A DNA stretch of 64,000 nt from Clostridia bacterium (GCA_017416345.1 JAFQCR010000026.1:1-64000), one strand, 5' to 3'. Shown: positions 23,673 through 32,790, numbered from the stretch's first letter. Made by a program: numbers and translations. Notes: generated by a model not told the origin, from the sequence alone.

Positions 23673-24686
23673 TCATTCTCCATAACCGTTGGGGTTGGTG
23701 GACTGCCAGCGCCAGGTGTCGACGCACATATCCTCGATGGTCTTTTTAGCCTCCCAACCGAGGAGGTTCTTGGCCTTGTCGGCATTGGCATAGACCTCGT
23801 CGGGGTCGCCGGGACGGCGGGGGTCGATGACAAAGGGGATCTCGATTCCGCTTGCCTTCTGGAACGCATCCTTAAGCTGAAGAACGCTGACACCGTTACC
23901 TGTGCCGAGGTTGATAGCCTCACAGCCGGTGTTCTTAAGCGCCCAATCGACCGCCTTAACGTGGCCGTTAGCAAGGTCTACAACGTGGATATAGTCACGC
24001 ACACCGGTTCCGTCAACGGTATTGTAATCATTGCCGAAAACGTGCAGCTTTTCCAATTTACCGACCGCAACCTGCGAAATATACGGCATAAGGTTGTTGG
24101 GGATGCCCTTGGGGTCCTCACCGATAGTGCCGCTTTCGTGTGCGCCGATGGGGTTGAAGTAACGAAGAAGTGCTATGCTCCAGCCGTTGTCCGAGGCGTA
24201 AAGGTCACGGAGCATCTCCTCAATAAACAGCTTGGTGCGGCCGTAGGGGTTGATAGCGCCCAAGGCAAAAGTCTCAACCAACGGCATCTCGGTTGCAACG
24301 CCGTAAACGGTGGCCGAGGACGAGAAAACGATCTTCTTAACGCCAAACTCCTCCATAACGTCGCAAAGGACAAAGGTAGAGTCGATATTATTCTTGTAAT
24401 ATTCCATCGGGATCTTGGCCGATTCACCGACGGCTTTTAAGCCTGCAAAGTGGATAGCGGCCTCGATCTTGTTCTCCTTGAAAATGGTGCGCAGAGCCTC
24501 ACGGTCTCTGACATCGGCCTTGTAGAACTTTACGGGTTTTCCGATGATTTTTTCAACACGCTTCAAGGATTCCTCCTTGGAGTTGCGCAGGTTGTCGATA
24601 ACAACGACATCGTAGCCTGCCTTGGAAAGCTCAACAACGGTATGACTGCCGATATATCCGGCACCGCCTGTAATAAGAATTGCCAT
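23673..24686 (-). CDS. galE: UDP-glucose 4-epimerase
   Basis: GalE interconverts UDP-galactose and UDP-glucose (Leloir pathway and surface glycan precursors). The 337-residue short-chain dehydrogenase has the NAD-binding GGAGYIGSHTVVEL near the N-terminus, the catalytic SSSATVYG serine region and YGRTK (Tyr-x-x-x-Lys). The start at 24686 has AAAGGAAG upstream and gives the canonical MAILITGGAGYIGSH; the longer frame overlaps the upstream gene. It lies 26 bases after the flavoprotein gene, so the two are probably one operon. Confidence 0.96.
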   Translation of the reverse strand: MAILITGGAGYIGSHTVVELSKAGYDVVVIDNLRNSKEESLKRVEKIIGKPVKFYKADVRDREALRTIFKENKIEAAIHFAGLKAVGESAKIPMEYYKNNIDSTFVLCDVMEEFGVKKIVFSSSATVYGVATEMPLVETFALGAINPYGRTKLFIEEMLRDLYASDNGWSIALLRYFNPIGAHESGTIGEDPKGIPNNLMPYISQVAVGKLEKLHVFGNDYNTVDGTGVRDYIHVVDLANGHVKAVDWALKNTGCEAINLGTGNGVSVLQLKDAFQKASGIEIPFVIDPRRPGDPDEVYANADKAKNLLGWEAKKTIEDMCVDTWRWQSTNPNGYGE

Positions 24687-24712
24687 AATATTTCTTCCTT
24701 TCGGTTGATGTG

Positions 24713-26104
24713 TTATTCTGCTAATTTTCTGCCCATCAGAACACCCATAACGGATGCCATCATAAGACCTCGTGTCCAACCGCTGGAGTCACCCAGGCAG
24801 TAAAGCCCCTCAACACTCGTGGTAAGGTTTTCGTCCATCTTTACTCGGTTGGAGTAGAACTTCAATTCAGGGCTATAAAGCAAGGTTTCAGTAGAGGCAA
24901 AGCCGGGAACAACGTGGTCGACCGCCTGAATGAAGTTGATAATGTTGGTCATTGCACGGTAGGGCATTGCGGCGGTGATATCGCCTGCAACGGCATCGGG
25001 CAGGGTGGGCTTCAGATTGGCGTGTGCCAACTCCTTCTGCCAGGTGCGCTTACCGTCCAGAATATCGCCGTAGCGCTGCACTAAAATGTGACCTGCACCC
25101 AGCATATTGGTCAGTTCACCGACCTTCTGAGCGTATTCTATCGGCTGATTGAAGGGCACGCTGAAGTTGTGCGAGCAAAGGATGGCAAGATTAGTATTCT
25201 GCGATTTGAAATCTTTATACGAATGACCGTTTACAACGGCAAGGTTGTTGTCATAATTCTCCTGGCTGACAAATCCGCCGGGGTTCTGACAGAAGGTACG
25301 AACCTTGTTTTTGAACGGTTTGGGATAGCCGATAAGCTTGGACTCATAAAGCACCTTGTTGACGGTCTCCATAACCTCGTTTCGAACCTCAACACGGACA
25401 CCGATATCAACGGTGCCGGGCTGATGAGCAATATTATGCTCGGCGCACTGCTTTTCGAGCCAATCTGCGCCTCTGCGACCGGTGGCAACAATGGTACTGT
25501 CGGCATATATCTCAAACTCCTGCTTGCGGTCAGTAGCCTTAATGCCAACGCACTTTTCACCCTCAAAAATGAGGTTCAGACACTCGGTGCCGAAATAGAT
25601 CTCAACACCGTTGTTCAACAGATATTTTTCGATTGAAAGGTAGATATCCTGCGCCTTTTCGGTGCCCATATGACGGATAGGGCAGTCAACAAGCTGAAGT
25701 CCTGCCTGAATGGCACGCTTTCTGATCTCCTTGACCTCCTCGGTGTTGCCCAAGCCTTCAACGTGCTCGTCGGCACCGAACTCAAGGTATATTTTATCAG
25801 CATAGTTGATAAGCTCCTGCGCAAAATCCTCACCTATCAAAGAGGGGAGATCGCCGCCGACCTCATAGCTTAAAGACAGCTTACCGTCCGAAAATGCACC
25901 CGCACCCGAAAAGCCTGTGGTGATATGGCAGAACGGCTTGCAGTTGACGCATTGCTTGGTCTTAGATTTGGGGCAGTGACGGTTTTCAACCGACTGACCT
26001 TTTTCAACTATGACTATTTTCTTTTTGCTGCCAAGCTTCAGCATTTCAATAGCGGTAAAAATTCCGGCAGGGCCTGCACCGACAATAACTACATCTGTTT
26101 TCAT
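24713..26104 (-). CDS. FAD-dependent dehydrogenase-like flavoprotein (COG2509 type)
   Basis: A 463-residue flavoprotein: N-terminal Rossmann motif VVIVGAGPAGIFTAIEML, VIVEKG, then a cysteine cluster (NRHCPKSKTKQCVNCKPFC), FSGAGAFSDGKLSLS, STIVATGRRGADW, and a C-terminal GLYCLGDSSGWTRGLMMASV. These match the uncharacterised NAD(FAD)-utilising dehydrogenase family COG2509. The physiological substrate is not known. The conserved cysteines could bind a metal cluster or be redox active (inference). It precedes galE on the minus strand. Confidence 0.85.
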   Translation of the reverse strand: MKTDVVIVGAGPAGIFTAIEMLKLGSKKKIVIVEKGQSVENRHCPKSKTKQCVNCKPFCHITTGFSGAGAFSDGKLSLSYEVGGDLPSLIGEDFAQELINYADKIYLEFGADEHVEGLGNTEEVKEIRKRAIQAGLQLVDCPIRHMGTEKAQDIYLSIEKYLLNNGVEIYFGTECLNLIFEGEKCVGIKATDRKQEFEIYADSTIVATGRRGADWLEKQCAEHNIAHQPGTVDIGVRVEVRNEVMETVNKVLYESKLIGYPKPFKNKVRTFCQNPGGFVSQENYDNNLAVVNGHSYKDFKSQNTNLAILCSHNFSVPFNQPIEYAQKVGELTNMLGAGHILVQRYGDILDGKRTWQKELAHANLKPTLPDAVAGDITAAMPYRAMTNIINFIQAVDHVVPGFASTETLLYSPELKFYSNRVKMDENLTTSVEGLYCLGDSSGWTRGLMMASVMGVLMGRKLAE

Positions 26105-26234
26105 TATGTATCTCTCCCAAAAGTGTTAGGTCAGATCACATTCTGTGAATTTAACCATAATATTATACCACGCCGACAACGGTTTTGCAATAGAAAAGCG
26201 TTAAAACAGAACTGCAATATTTTGCCGTAAATTA

Positions 26235-26263
26235 TTGACAATCGGCTTCAAAAGGTATATTCT
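26235..26263 (+). promoter_or_regulatory. xpt promoter
   Basis: TTGACA (26235-26240), 17-bp spacer, TATTCT (26258-26263), in a TA-rich stretch that also offers TATATA boxes. The leader is too short for a purine riboswitch. Confidence 0.6.
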
Positions 26264-26296
26264 ATATATAATATATACATTTTCGGAGGGTGTAAA

Positions 26297-26869
26297 ATGA
26301 AGTTGCTTGAGGAAAAGATCATCCGTGACGGACGTGTTTTGGACGGTAATATTTTAAAGGTCGACAATTTTCTTAACCATCAGATCGATGTTATGTTTAT
26401 GTGCGAGCTGGGAAAGGAATTCAAGCGCCTTTTTATGGACAGCGGCATCACCAAGATAGTTACCATTGAGGCATCGGGAATAGGCGTAGCCTGCCTTACG
26501 GCACAGTATTTCGGAGTGCCCGTGGTTTTCGCCAAAAAAAGCAAAAGCTCCAACATTTCTAATGATGTTTATTCCTACAAGATCGAATCCTTTACCCACG
26601 GCAAGGTGTTTAATGTTGTTGTTTCAAAGCAGTATCTGAACGCCGATGACAAGGTACTTATCATTGACGATTTCCTTGCAACAGGCAACGCTTTGGTTGG
26701 TCTTATCGACATTGTCGAGCAATCGGGCGCAGAGGTCAAGGGCTGCGGAATCGTTATCGAAAAAGCCTATCAGAACGGCGGAAAGCTGTTGCGTGATAAG
26801 GGCTACCGTGTCGAATCGCTGGCAAGAATTGCCGCAATGGACTCCGAAAAGGGAATCGAATTCTGCTGA
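26297..26869 (+). CDS. xpt: Xanthine phosphoribosyltransferase
   Basis: Xpt makes XMP from xanthine and PRPP in purine salvage. The 190-residue protein starts MKLLEEKIIRDGRVL, as family members do, and has the PRPP-binding loop VLIIDDFLATGNAL near residue 125 and the EASGIG segment. GGAGGGTG precedes ATG. Many Firmicutes xpt genes carry a guanine riboswitch; here the promoter lies only about 30 bases upstream, so none is present. Monocistronic. Confidence 0.95.
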   Translation: MKLLEEKIIRDGRVLDGNILKVDNFLNHQIDVMFMCELGKEFKRLFMDSGITKIVTIEASGIGVACLTAQYFGVPVVFAKKSKSSNISNDVYSYKIESFTHGKVFNVVVSKQYLNADDKVLIIDDFLATGNALVGLIDIVEQSGAEVKGCGIVIEKAYQNGGKLLRDKGYRVESLARIAAMDSEKGIEFC

Positions 26870-26892
26870 TCGTATCCATAAAACTGCAAAAG

Positions 26893-26930
26893 AAAGCCGT
26901 TACATCGTTTGATGTAACGGCTTTTGTGTT
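26893..26930. terminator. Bidirectional terminator between xpt and the sugar-binding protein gene
   Basis: Perfect 14-bp stem AAAGCCGTTACATC/GATGTAACGGCTTT, loop GTTT, T-rich on both strands. Confidence 0.9.
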
Positions 26931-28360
26931 TACTTATACTTTTCTCGGTCGGCGTTGATCTTGATCTCGATAAGCTTGTTAGCAAGGTCAACGGCGGTGT
27001 CTACCTTGTTGGAGACCGAGTCGATTGCGGTCTTCATACCGGCAGAGGATGCATTTTTTGCGGAATTATAGAACGCTGTGTTCTGGTCCTGGCCGAGCAG
27101 GGTGGCAAGACCTGCATCAAAGTTGAAATACTTCTGACTTGCGGTGCGGTTGGTCAATGCATAGTAGAACTGTCCTGCCTCGGGGGTGAGGAAGGTGTTC
27201 TGCAGGTCGTAGTTGATGGGGTCAAGCAGATATCTGATGAAGTAGCCTGCGGCATCGGGGTGATGTGCACCCTCGCAAATGCCGTATACACGGTAGATGG
27301 AAGAAACCAACGATTCTTCTCCTTTTTCAAACGAAGGCATATAAACGAAGCCAACATCCTCGGGGTCCATTTCGGCAAAATAGCCGTTGGCCTTAAGTCC
27401 CCATGTTCCGCGGACTATCATGCCGCAACGACCCTGGACAAAACGGTTGATATTACCGTCAAGCAGACCCTGCTCCTTGGCATCGGCGTACCATTGGAAT
27501 GCGGCCAGCAGCTTGGGATCGTTTACGCCGCTCGAAAAGGTGTCGGAATCGTAATTGTACTTTGTGAACGAGGCACCGACCGAGCCTGCCAGAATATCTA
27601 GCTCAAGCTGTGCGCCGTAATAAATGTCGTTGCTGGTCGAAAGCGATTTGACATCCTTCAAGCATTTCAGCATATTGTCCCAGGTCCAGTTACCCTCGGC
27701 ATAATAATCGGCAGGGGATTTGAAGCCGTTCTCCTCAAAGATACGCTTGTTGAAGAAGACCAGATTTGAGCCGGTGTGCGGTGTGCCGATGGTGTTGACA
27801 CCGTAGATGTTGCCGTTAAGACGTGTGCTTTCAAGCATACTCTTGTCCCAAATGGGGTCGTTGAGGTCGACCGTCGAAACAAGGTTGATGGGTGAGGCGA
27901 TCTCAAGAGTCAAGGGGAAGGACTGGTTGCCCTCGTTGGTCATAAATACGTCGGGAGCATCACCGATGGCGATCTTGGTCTTGATGTGCTCGGGGTAGCC
28001 CGACTGCGGCACGGCAAAAACCTCGCACTTAAGGCCGGTGTCAGCCTCAAAATTAGCGTAGGCAATGGCACTTTCGTTGGTGGTGGGATCGCCCCAGGTG
28101 GCATGGCGAACCGTCTGACCCTTGATGCTTTCCGAAATCGTGGCATACGGGTCCCAGGTCGCCGGGTCATACTTTGAGCCTTGCTCAATGTCGGGTGTGT
28201 TGGGTTCAACTATGGTCTCGGACGAAGCGTTGGAATTATTGTTGGTTGATGAGGAAGAGCCGTTATCCTTCGCTGTGTCGCCTCCGCAGGCCGAAAAGGC
28301 CAGTACCAGCATAAGCAATGCGGCAATAAGGCTTAAGGTTCTCTTGATACTGAATTTCAA
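26930..28360 (-). CDS. Extracellular solute-binding protein, family 1 (sugar ABC transporter)
   Basis: A 476-residue lipoprotein: signal with lipobox FSAC near residue 24, then a Ser/Asn-rich linker. The binding-protein fold shows YPEHIKTKIAIGDAPDVFM near residue 120 and GRCGMIVRGTWGLKANGYF near residue 310, as in family 1 binding proteins for oligosaccharides. No permease or ATPase gene adjoins, so it is an orphan here. TTG 28360 is the start (GGAGGGAT upstream), with a good promoter at 28392-28420. The sugar cannot be told. Confidence 0.92.
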   Translation of the reverse strand: MKFSIKRTLSLIAALLMLVLAFSACGGDTAKDNGSSSSTNNNSNASSETIVEPNTPDIEQGSKYDPATWDPYATISESIKGQTVRHATWGDPTTNESAIAYANFEADTGLKCEVFAVPQSGYPEHIKTKIAIGDAPDVFMTNEGNQSFPLTLEIASPINLVSTVDLNDPIWDKSMLESTRLNGNIYGVNTIGTPHTGSNLVFFNKRIFEENGFKSPADYYAEGNWTWDNMLKCLKDVKSLSTSNDIYYGAQLELDILAGSVGASFTKYNYDSDTFSSGVNDPKLLAAFQWYADAKEQGLLDGNINRFVQGRCGMIVRGTWGLKANGYFAEMDPEDVGFVYMPSFEKGEESLVSSIYRVYGICEGAHHPDAAGYFIRYLLDPINYDLQNTFLTPEAGQFYYALTNRTASQKYFNFDAGLATLLGQDQNTAFYNSAKNASSAGMKTAIDSVSNKVDTAVDLANKLIEIKINADREKYK

Positions 28361-28391
28361 TGGGATCCCTCCGTTGTCATTTGTTAAAAAC

Positions 28392-28420
28392 AGTATACCA
28401 TATTTTTCGTGCCGTGTAAA
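28392..28420 (-). promoter_or_regulatory. Promoter of solute-binding protein gene
   Basis: Minus strand TTTACA (28420-28415), 17-bp spacer, TATACT (28397-28392). Confidence 0.78.
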
Positions 28421-28454
28421 TATTTTATTACGTATAAATTTGTTGAAGTAAATT

Positions 28455-28494
28455 GTGCAAAAAAGAAAACCGCAGGGGACAGACCCTGCGGTTT
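28455..28494 (-). terminator. mscL terminator
   Basis: Perfect 11-bp stem AAACCGCAGGG/CCCTGCGGTTT; on the minus strand it is followed by TCTTTTTTG. Confidence 0.9.
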
Positions 28495-28506
28495 AAAGCT
28501 TAACAA

Positions 28507-28998
28507 TTATTCCTCAAGCTGAGAGGTGCAATGTGCGCAACGGGTTGCTTCGATTGCGATCTCGGACTTGCAGAAGGGGCAGACCTTTGTGGTGGGAGCC
28601 TTGGCTTCCTCAGCAGCTTCCTCTTCCTTCTTTTTGAGAGCTTCGAGCTTCTTCTTGGTGCTCATCATAACTCTGATGACAACGAAGATAGAGAGTGCAA
28701 TGAGCAGGAAGTCGATAATTGCCTGAATGAACATACCGTAGGTGATGGCAACCTCGGCCTGGGTCTCAACCAATTCACCGGTTGCGGCATCAAGCTCCTT
28801 GACCGACTCAACAAGGACGTATTTAAGACCCTTAAGGTCAACGTCACCGGTAATGAGTGCGATAAGGGGGTTGATGATGTCGGCAACCAACGAAGACACG
28901 ATGGCCTTGAATGCGGTACCGATGACAACACCGACAGCCATGTCGATTATGTTGCCCTGGCTGATAAATGCTTTGAAATCTGCGAAAAACTTTTTCAT
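28507..28998 (-). CDS. mscL: Large-conductance mechanosensitive channel with C-terminal zinc ribbon
   Basis: MscL opens under membrane tension and releases solutes during osmotic downshock. The 163-residue protein has two membrane helices: the pore helix NIIDMAVGVVIGTAFKAIVSSL and a second helix near residues 90-115. A charged helix (KKKLEALKKKEEEAAEE) follows. The C-terminus carries C140-x2-C143-x10-C154-x2-C157 (CPFC, CAHC), a small zinc ribbon not present in classical MscL of about 136-150 residues. The start at 28998 is preceded by GAGGTGG. It follows hemW after 26 bases. Confidence 0.94.
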   Translation of the reverse strand: MKKFFADFKAFISQGNIIDMAVGVVIGTAFKAIVSSLVADIINPLIALITGDVDLKGLKYVLVESVKELDAATGELVETQAEVAITYGMFIQAIIDFLLIALSIFVVIRVMMSTKKKLEALKKKEEEAAEEAKAPTTKVCPFCKSEIAIEATRCAHCTSQLEE

Positions 28999-29024
28999 TT
29001 TTTCCACCTCATATTTTTATTTGT

Positions 29025-30131
29025 TTAAAACAGCAGTTCTCCGATAACTGCATTGGAAACCAAAAAACCTTGAACGGTAAGGCATAAATTACGGTCGGTC
29101 AGGTCAACCAAACCCGTATTTCTGAACTTTTCGGCTTTTGTTTTAAGCAATTCGGTCGGTTTTGCACCGAAACGCCTTTCGAGCTCGGAAAAATCCAAGC
29201 CCTCTTTAAGCCGAAGTCCCAACATACAAAATTCAGAAAAATCGCCGCCCTCACCGTCGGGGCTGATGTGGGGCGCTGTGAGATATTGCTCACAGTTGCG
29301 ATCAAAACTGAAACGTTGACCGTTGACAAACGAATAAGCGGCAGGGCCAAGCCCCAAATACTCCTCGCACAGCCAATAGCGGGTGTTGTGCTTTGAACGG
29401 AAACCGTTTTTAGCGAAATTCGAGATCTCGTAATGCTCAAAGCCGTGCTTTTGGAGATATTCCGATGTGAATAGGTACATATCCGAAACCGTGTCCTCAT
29501 CCGGCAGGTCGAGTGTTTTAATGTCAGCCCGTCCGAATGGGGTATCGGGCTCGATTTTGAGCATATAGCAGGAAAGGTGAGTAGGCTCAAGCGACAAAAG
29601 AAAATCAAGAGAAGCCTTAAGACTTTCCATTGTCTGATGCGGGATGCCCAGCATCAGATCAAGCGAAATATTATGTATTCCTGCGGCCTTTGCGGCATTT
29701 ACCGTTCTTATAACATCGCTTACGGAATGTCGGCGTGACAGCGCTTTAAGCTCGCTGTTGATCCCCGACTGAACGCCTAAAGAAATGCGGTCAACGCCTG
29801 CCTTTTTCATAAGCTCAAAATCGGCTTTAAGGTCGTCGGCAGGATTGCACTCAACCGTTATTTCGTCAATTTCACCCTTGAACGATGCCCTCACGGTGTC
29901 GATCAGCCGTTTGATGCGTTCACCACCCAAAAGGGAGGGGGTGCCGCCACCGAAATAAAGCGTGTCGACCTGTCTTTTAAGCCGTTCGCCCGCAAGCCGT
30001 ATGTGCTCACATAAGGTATCGGTATACCGTTCATAAAGCAGGACGTCCGCTCTGTAAGAGTAAAAGTCGCAGTATGCGCATTTAGAGTCACAGAACGGAA
30101 CGTGCAGATAAAGTCCTAATTTATTATTCAA
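29025..30131 (-). CDS. hemW: Radical SAM heme chaperone HemW
   Basis: A 368-residue radical SAM protein of the HemW type (once called HemN-like coproporphyrinogen oxidase), which handles heme delivery. The 4Fe-4S motif CDSKCAYCDF lies near residue 15. YFGGGTPSLL, EVNP-like VECNPAD, RISLGVQS and a C-terminal HemN domain (LGLRLKEGLDFSELERRFG) follow. The start is probably TTG 30131, overlapping the last codons of pduL; there is no clear SD, so translational coupling is likely. No ATG is available near the N-terminus. Confidence 0.9.
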   Translation of the reverse strand: MNNKLGLYLHVPFCDSKCAYCDFYSYRADVLLYERYTDTLCEHIRLAGERLKRQVDTLYFGGGTPSLLGGERIKRLIDTVRASFKGEIDEITVECNPADDLKADFELMKKAGVDRISLGVQSGINSELKALSRRHSVSDVIRTVNAAKAAGIHNISLDLMLGIPHQTMESLKASLDFLLSLEPTHLSCYMLKIEPDTPFGRADIKTLDLPDEDTVSDMYLFTSEYLQKHGFEHYEISNFAKNGFRSKHNTRYWLCEEYLGLGPAAYSFVNGQRFSFDRNCEQYLTAPHISPDGEGGDFSEFCMLGLRLKEGLDFSELERRFGAKPTELLKTKAEKFRNTGLVDLTDRNLCLTVQGFLVSNAVIGELLF

Positions 30132-30699
30132 CGATGGTAGCCATGCAGCTTCCGGGGATGGCGGCTGCGTTTGCCTCGTCGGTGTCAACGTGCATAGCAA
30201 GTGCATACTTGGGGCTTACACGGACAACGGTATCACCGTAAATAAGGCTTCTGCCGTCGGTAGTGACCTTAACATTTACGATATCGCAATCCTTAACGCC
30301 AAGCTCTGCAGCATCCTCGGGGGTCATGTGGATGTGACGCTTTGCAACGATAACACCCTCTGAAAGTTCAACCTCGCCGCAGGGACCAACCAGCTTGCAA
30401 GCACCTGAACCGGCAACATCGCCCGACTCACGGATGGGAGCAACAACGCCGATGGAACGTGCATCGGTAGCCGAAAGCTCGACCTGGGTATCGGGACGGC
30501 AGGGTCCGAGAATGGAAACACCCTTAAGCTCCTTCTTGGGGCCTACAACGGTAACACGCTCCTCGCAAGCGAACTGGCCGGGCTGGGAAAGATCCTTTTT
30601 GGGGGTAAGCTCATAGCCTGCACCGAAAAGGGTCTCGAGGTGCTCTTTGGTCACGTGGACGTGACGTGCGGAAATTTCAACTAAAAATTCTTTTGCCAT
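30124..30699 (-). CDS. pduL: Phosphate propanoyl/acetyltransferase PduL
   Basis: A 191-residue PduL-type phosphotransacylase, which swaps CoA and phosphate on acetyl or propionyl groups. The two zinc-binding histidine motifs are visible: SARHVHVT near residue 10 and AKRHIHMT near residue 122. Each begins one of the two related beta-barrel halves. No microcompartment shell genes adjoin, and there is no N-terminal encapsulation peptide, so a housekeeping role in acetyl-phosphate/acetate formation is likely. It has its own promoter and heads the pduL-hemW-mscL gene string. Confidence 0.94.
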   Translation of the reverse strand: MAKEFLVEISARHVHVTKEHLETLFGAGYELTPKKDLSQPGQFACEERVTVVGPKKELKGVSILGPCRPDTQVELSATDARSIGVVAPIRESGDVAGSGACKLVGPCGEVELSEGVIVAKRHIHMTPEDAAELGVKDCDIVNVKVTTDGRSLIYGDTVVRVSPKYALAMHVDTDEANAAAIPGSCMATIVE

Positions 30700-30735
30700 T
30701 TTGAAAAACTCCTTTTGGAAAAATATTTACAGTTT

Positions 30736-30763
30736 ATTTTAACATATTTTAAAATATTTTCAA
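30736..30763 (-). promoter_or_regulatory. pduL promoter
   Basis: Minus strand TTGAAA (30763-30758), 16-bp spacer, TAAAAT (30741-30736). Confidence 0.6.
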
Positions 30764-30802
30764 GTAGTAGAGCATATTTATTTTGCCTTTTGGCGCAAAA
30801 AC

Positions 30803-31492
30803 TTAATGGAAGATCCTTTCCTCACCGCTGTCACCGTTTTGGCCGTTACCGTTGTCAGCAGACTCACCGTTCAGAGTGGGTTGGGGAGCTTCATCGATAA
30901 CACGCACCTTTTTCAGGGTCTCACTCAGATCAAACATACGGTCGTTGTAAAAATAAACGATTTTCTTACCTCGCATTATAAGGAAAAATCGGTCACCCAT
31001 GTGCACAGACTGTCCGATACCCTCGCCCAACATACGGTAGTTTTCCGACCAAGTGTAATATTCAACTTCGGGGTAGAATTGTATCTGGCCGTGCTTGTTA
31101 AACATCAGATAATAATAGATAACAGTTCTTCTTCTGTGACGACTTTTTACGGTTTTGATGCCTCGGAAACGGTCGATGGCAATGTAAAATTTTTTATACC
31201 CCGAAAGCAGCATATAAATGCTGTGAACGAAATCAAATATCAAAGCAACGGTGAAAATCAATCCAATCGCAGCGGCGAGCATTATGAAGATCGGCAAATC
31301 TTTCCCGTCTTCTAAAAATGCAAATGTCAGCCATATATACACACCGTCCAGAATTGCCAAAAACGGAAACAGTGCCAAATGTATAATTATATTACGTTTG
31401 TGCACCTTTTGAAGGTCGTGCTCAATTTTCTTGGTCGTGACCTTTTCCTGCACGGTGTATTCATACTGTCCGAATTCGTTTTCTTTACCCAT
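30803..31492 (-). CDS. Membrane protein of unknown function with two helices
   Basis: A 229-residue protein. An N-terminal cytoplasmic stretch is followed by two membrane helices (about 45-65 and 75-105, IHLALFPFLAILDGVYIWL and FIMLAAAIGLIFTVALIF). Then comes a basic patch (KSRHRRRT), a soluble domain of beta strands rich in Tyr and a low-complexity Gly/Asn/Glu tail. The arrangement faintly recalls YcxB/PH-like membrane-anchored domains, but I do not recognise it securely. The start at 31492 has GAGGGG upstream. Monocistronic. Confidence 0.65.
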   Translation of the reverse strand: MGKENEFGQYEYTVQEKVTTKKIEHDLQKVHKRNIIIHLALFPFLAILDGVYIWLTFAFLEDGKDLPIFIMLAAAIGLIFTVALIFDFVHSIYMLLSGYKKFYIAIDRFRGIKTVKSRHRRRTVIYYYLMFNKHGQIQFYPEVEYYTWSENYRMLGEGIGQSVHMGDRFFLIMRGKKIVYFYNDRMFDLSETLKKVRVIDEAPQPTLNGESADNGNGQNGDSGEERIFH

Positions 31493-31628
31493 AATACCCC
31501 TCTGATTACAATAATTTATTCTATCTTCATATAGAGTAAACACTGTTTATGTTACATTACAATAATAACACATTGATTTCGCAATTTCAAGGGGCAGAGA
31601 GGTGGGGGGAAAGGCGCATAAATGCATA

Positions 31629-31664
31629 AATAAAAAATACCCCGAACCAAACGGTTCGGGGTTA
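31629..31664 (-). terminator. rpsF-ssb-rpsR operon terminator
   Basis: ACCCCGAACC/GGTTCGGGGT with loop AAAC; on the minus strand it is followed by ATTTTTTAT. Confidence 0.9.
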
Positions 31665-31673
31665 AAGCTTTGA

Positions 31674-31913
31674 TTAGTCTGCTACGTAAGGAAGCAATGC
31701 AACATAACGTGCACGCTTGATAGCAGTGGTGAGCTCACGCTGGTGAGCAGCACAGGTGCCGGTTACACGGCGGGGAAGGATCTTTGCACGCTCGGAGATG
31801 AACTTTCTGAGCTTTGCAACGTCCTTGTAATCGATGAACTCTGCACGGTCAACACAGAAGTGGCAAACCTTCTTTCTGGGCTTGCGGTGCATAGGTCTCT
31901 CATTCTTTTCCAT
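31674..31913 (-). CDS. rpsR: 30S ribosomal protein S18
   Basis: 79 residues with the family core [40 protein letters not shown] and [19 protein letters not shown]18 binds with S6 to the central domain of 16S rRNA. Last gene of the classic rpsF-ssb-rpsR operon; the Cys residues of the CxxC type are kept. Confidence 0.98.
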   Translation of the reverse strand: MEKNERPMHRKPRKKVCHFCVDRAEFIDYKDVAKLRKFISERAKILPRRVTGTCAAHQRELTTAIKRARYVALLPYVAD

Positions 31914-31968
31914 TTTAAGGCGACCTCCTTTAAATTTTGTAGAAAACCTTTAAGGTTTAAAGTTAATC

Positions 31969-32403
31969 TTAGAACGGCAGATCGTCGTCAGATGCGATCT
32001 CGGAGAAATCGCCCGAATCGCTGTTGGAGAATGACTGAGGAGCCGAAGCGGGGGCTGCGGGAGCATAACCACCTGCGTTGCCGCTGTCACGCTTACTCTC
32101 AACAAAGTGAGCATTGTTGACAACCACCTCATAAGTGGTGCGGTTGTTGCCCTCTTTGTCGGTATAGCGGTTCATTCTGAGTGAACCCTCGATACCGATA
32201 CGCTGACCCTTGGTGAAGTAACGGCAAATGAACTCTGCCGACTGTCTCCAAGCAACGATGTTGATGAAATCAGCCTGTCTCTCTTCTCCGGATTTAAATT
32301 GACGGTCTACTGCGATAGAAAAACGGGTGACCGAAATGTCATTATTCGTTTTTCTGAGTTCGGGATTGTCGGTCAATCTACCGACGAGTACTACAACATT
32401 CAT
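31969..32403 (-). CDS. ssb: Single-stranded DNA-binding protein
   Basis: A 144-residue SSB: an OB fold (MNVVVLVGRLTDNPELR, FINIVAWRQSAEFICRYFTKG, IGIEGSLRMNRY) over the first 105 residues. A flexible Ala/Pro/Ser linker follows, and then the acidic tip DDDLPF that recruits replication and repair partners. Lies between rpsF and rpsR, as in most Firmicutes. Confidence 0.98.
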   Translation of the reverse strand: MNVVVLVGRLTDNPELRKTNNDISVTRFSIAVDRQFKSGEERQADFINIVAWRQSAEFICRYFTKGQRIGIEGSLRMNRYTDKEGNNRTTYEVVVNNAHFVESKRDSGNAGGYAPAAPASAPQSFSNSDSGDFSEIASDDDLPF

Positions 32404-32418
32404 TCTGTCGTACCCTCC

Positions 32419-32703
32419 TTACTTTACTGTGACCATGACTCTAAGAGCACCGTCGGTGATCTTAACAATACGGTCGAGCTCTGCGGGGAAAGTGGGGACA
32501 CTGTCGAAAGTGACGACGATGTAGTAGCCTTCTACTTCATCGTTGATAGGATATGCAAGTCTACGCTTACCCCAATCGTCAACGTTTTCAACGGTACCGT
32601 TTTCAGCAATCAGAGCCTTGAATTTCTCGACAAGAGCGGTGGTAGCTTCCTCACCGTTTACAACCGAGAAAACGAGCATTGCCTCATACTTATTAGTAGC
32701 CAT
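32419..32703 (-). CDS. rpsF: 30S ribosomal protein S6
   Basis: 94 residues starting MATNKYEAMLVF, with WGKRRLAYPINDEVEGYY and the ferredoxin-like fold of S6. First gene of the operon. AGGAGGTG precedes ATG. The leader between the promoter and ATG holds an imperfect hairpin (GCCCTCAA/TTGAGAGC); I could not confirm the known S6:S18 leader motif in it. Confidence 0.98.
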   Translation of the reverse strand: MATNKYEAMLVFSVVNGEEATTALVEKFKALIAENGTVENVDDWGKRRLAYPINDEVEGYYIVVTFDSVPTFPAELDRIVKITDGALRVMVTVK

Positions 32704-32790
32704 TCGTTACACCTCCTTATGGACATTTGGCTCTCAAATTTCATTGAGGGCAAGGAGCTATTTACATAGATATGCTCAATAGCACACAAT

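Noticed and set aside
26105-26296. Purine riboswitch before xpt
   Set aside because: The promoter at 26235 leaves about 30 bases of leader, and none of the conserved purine aptamer sequence is seen.
29025-30206. HemW starting at the ATG at 30206
   Set aside because: The extra 25 residues are read from pduL coding sequence out of frame; the family begins right before LGLYLHVPFC.
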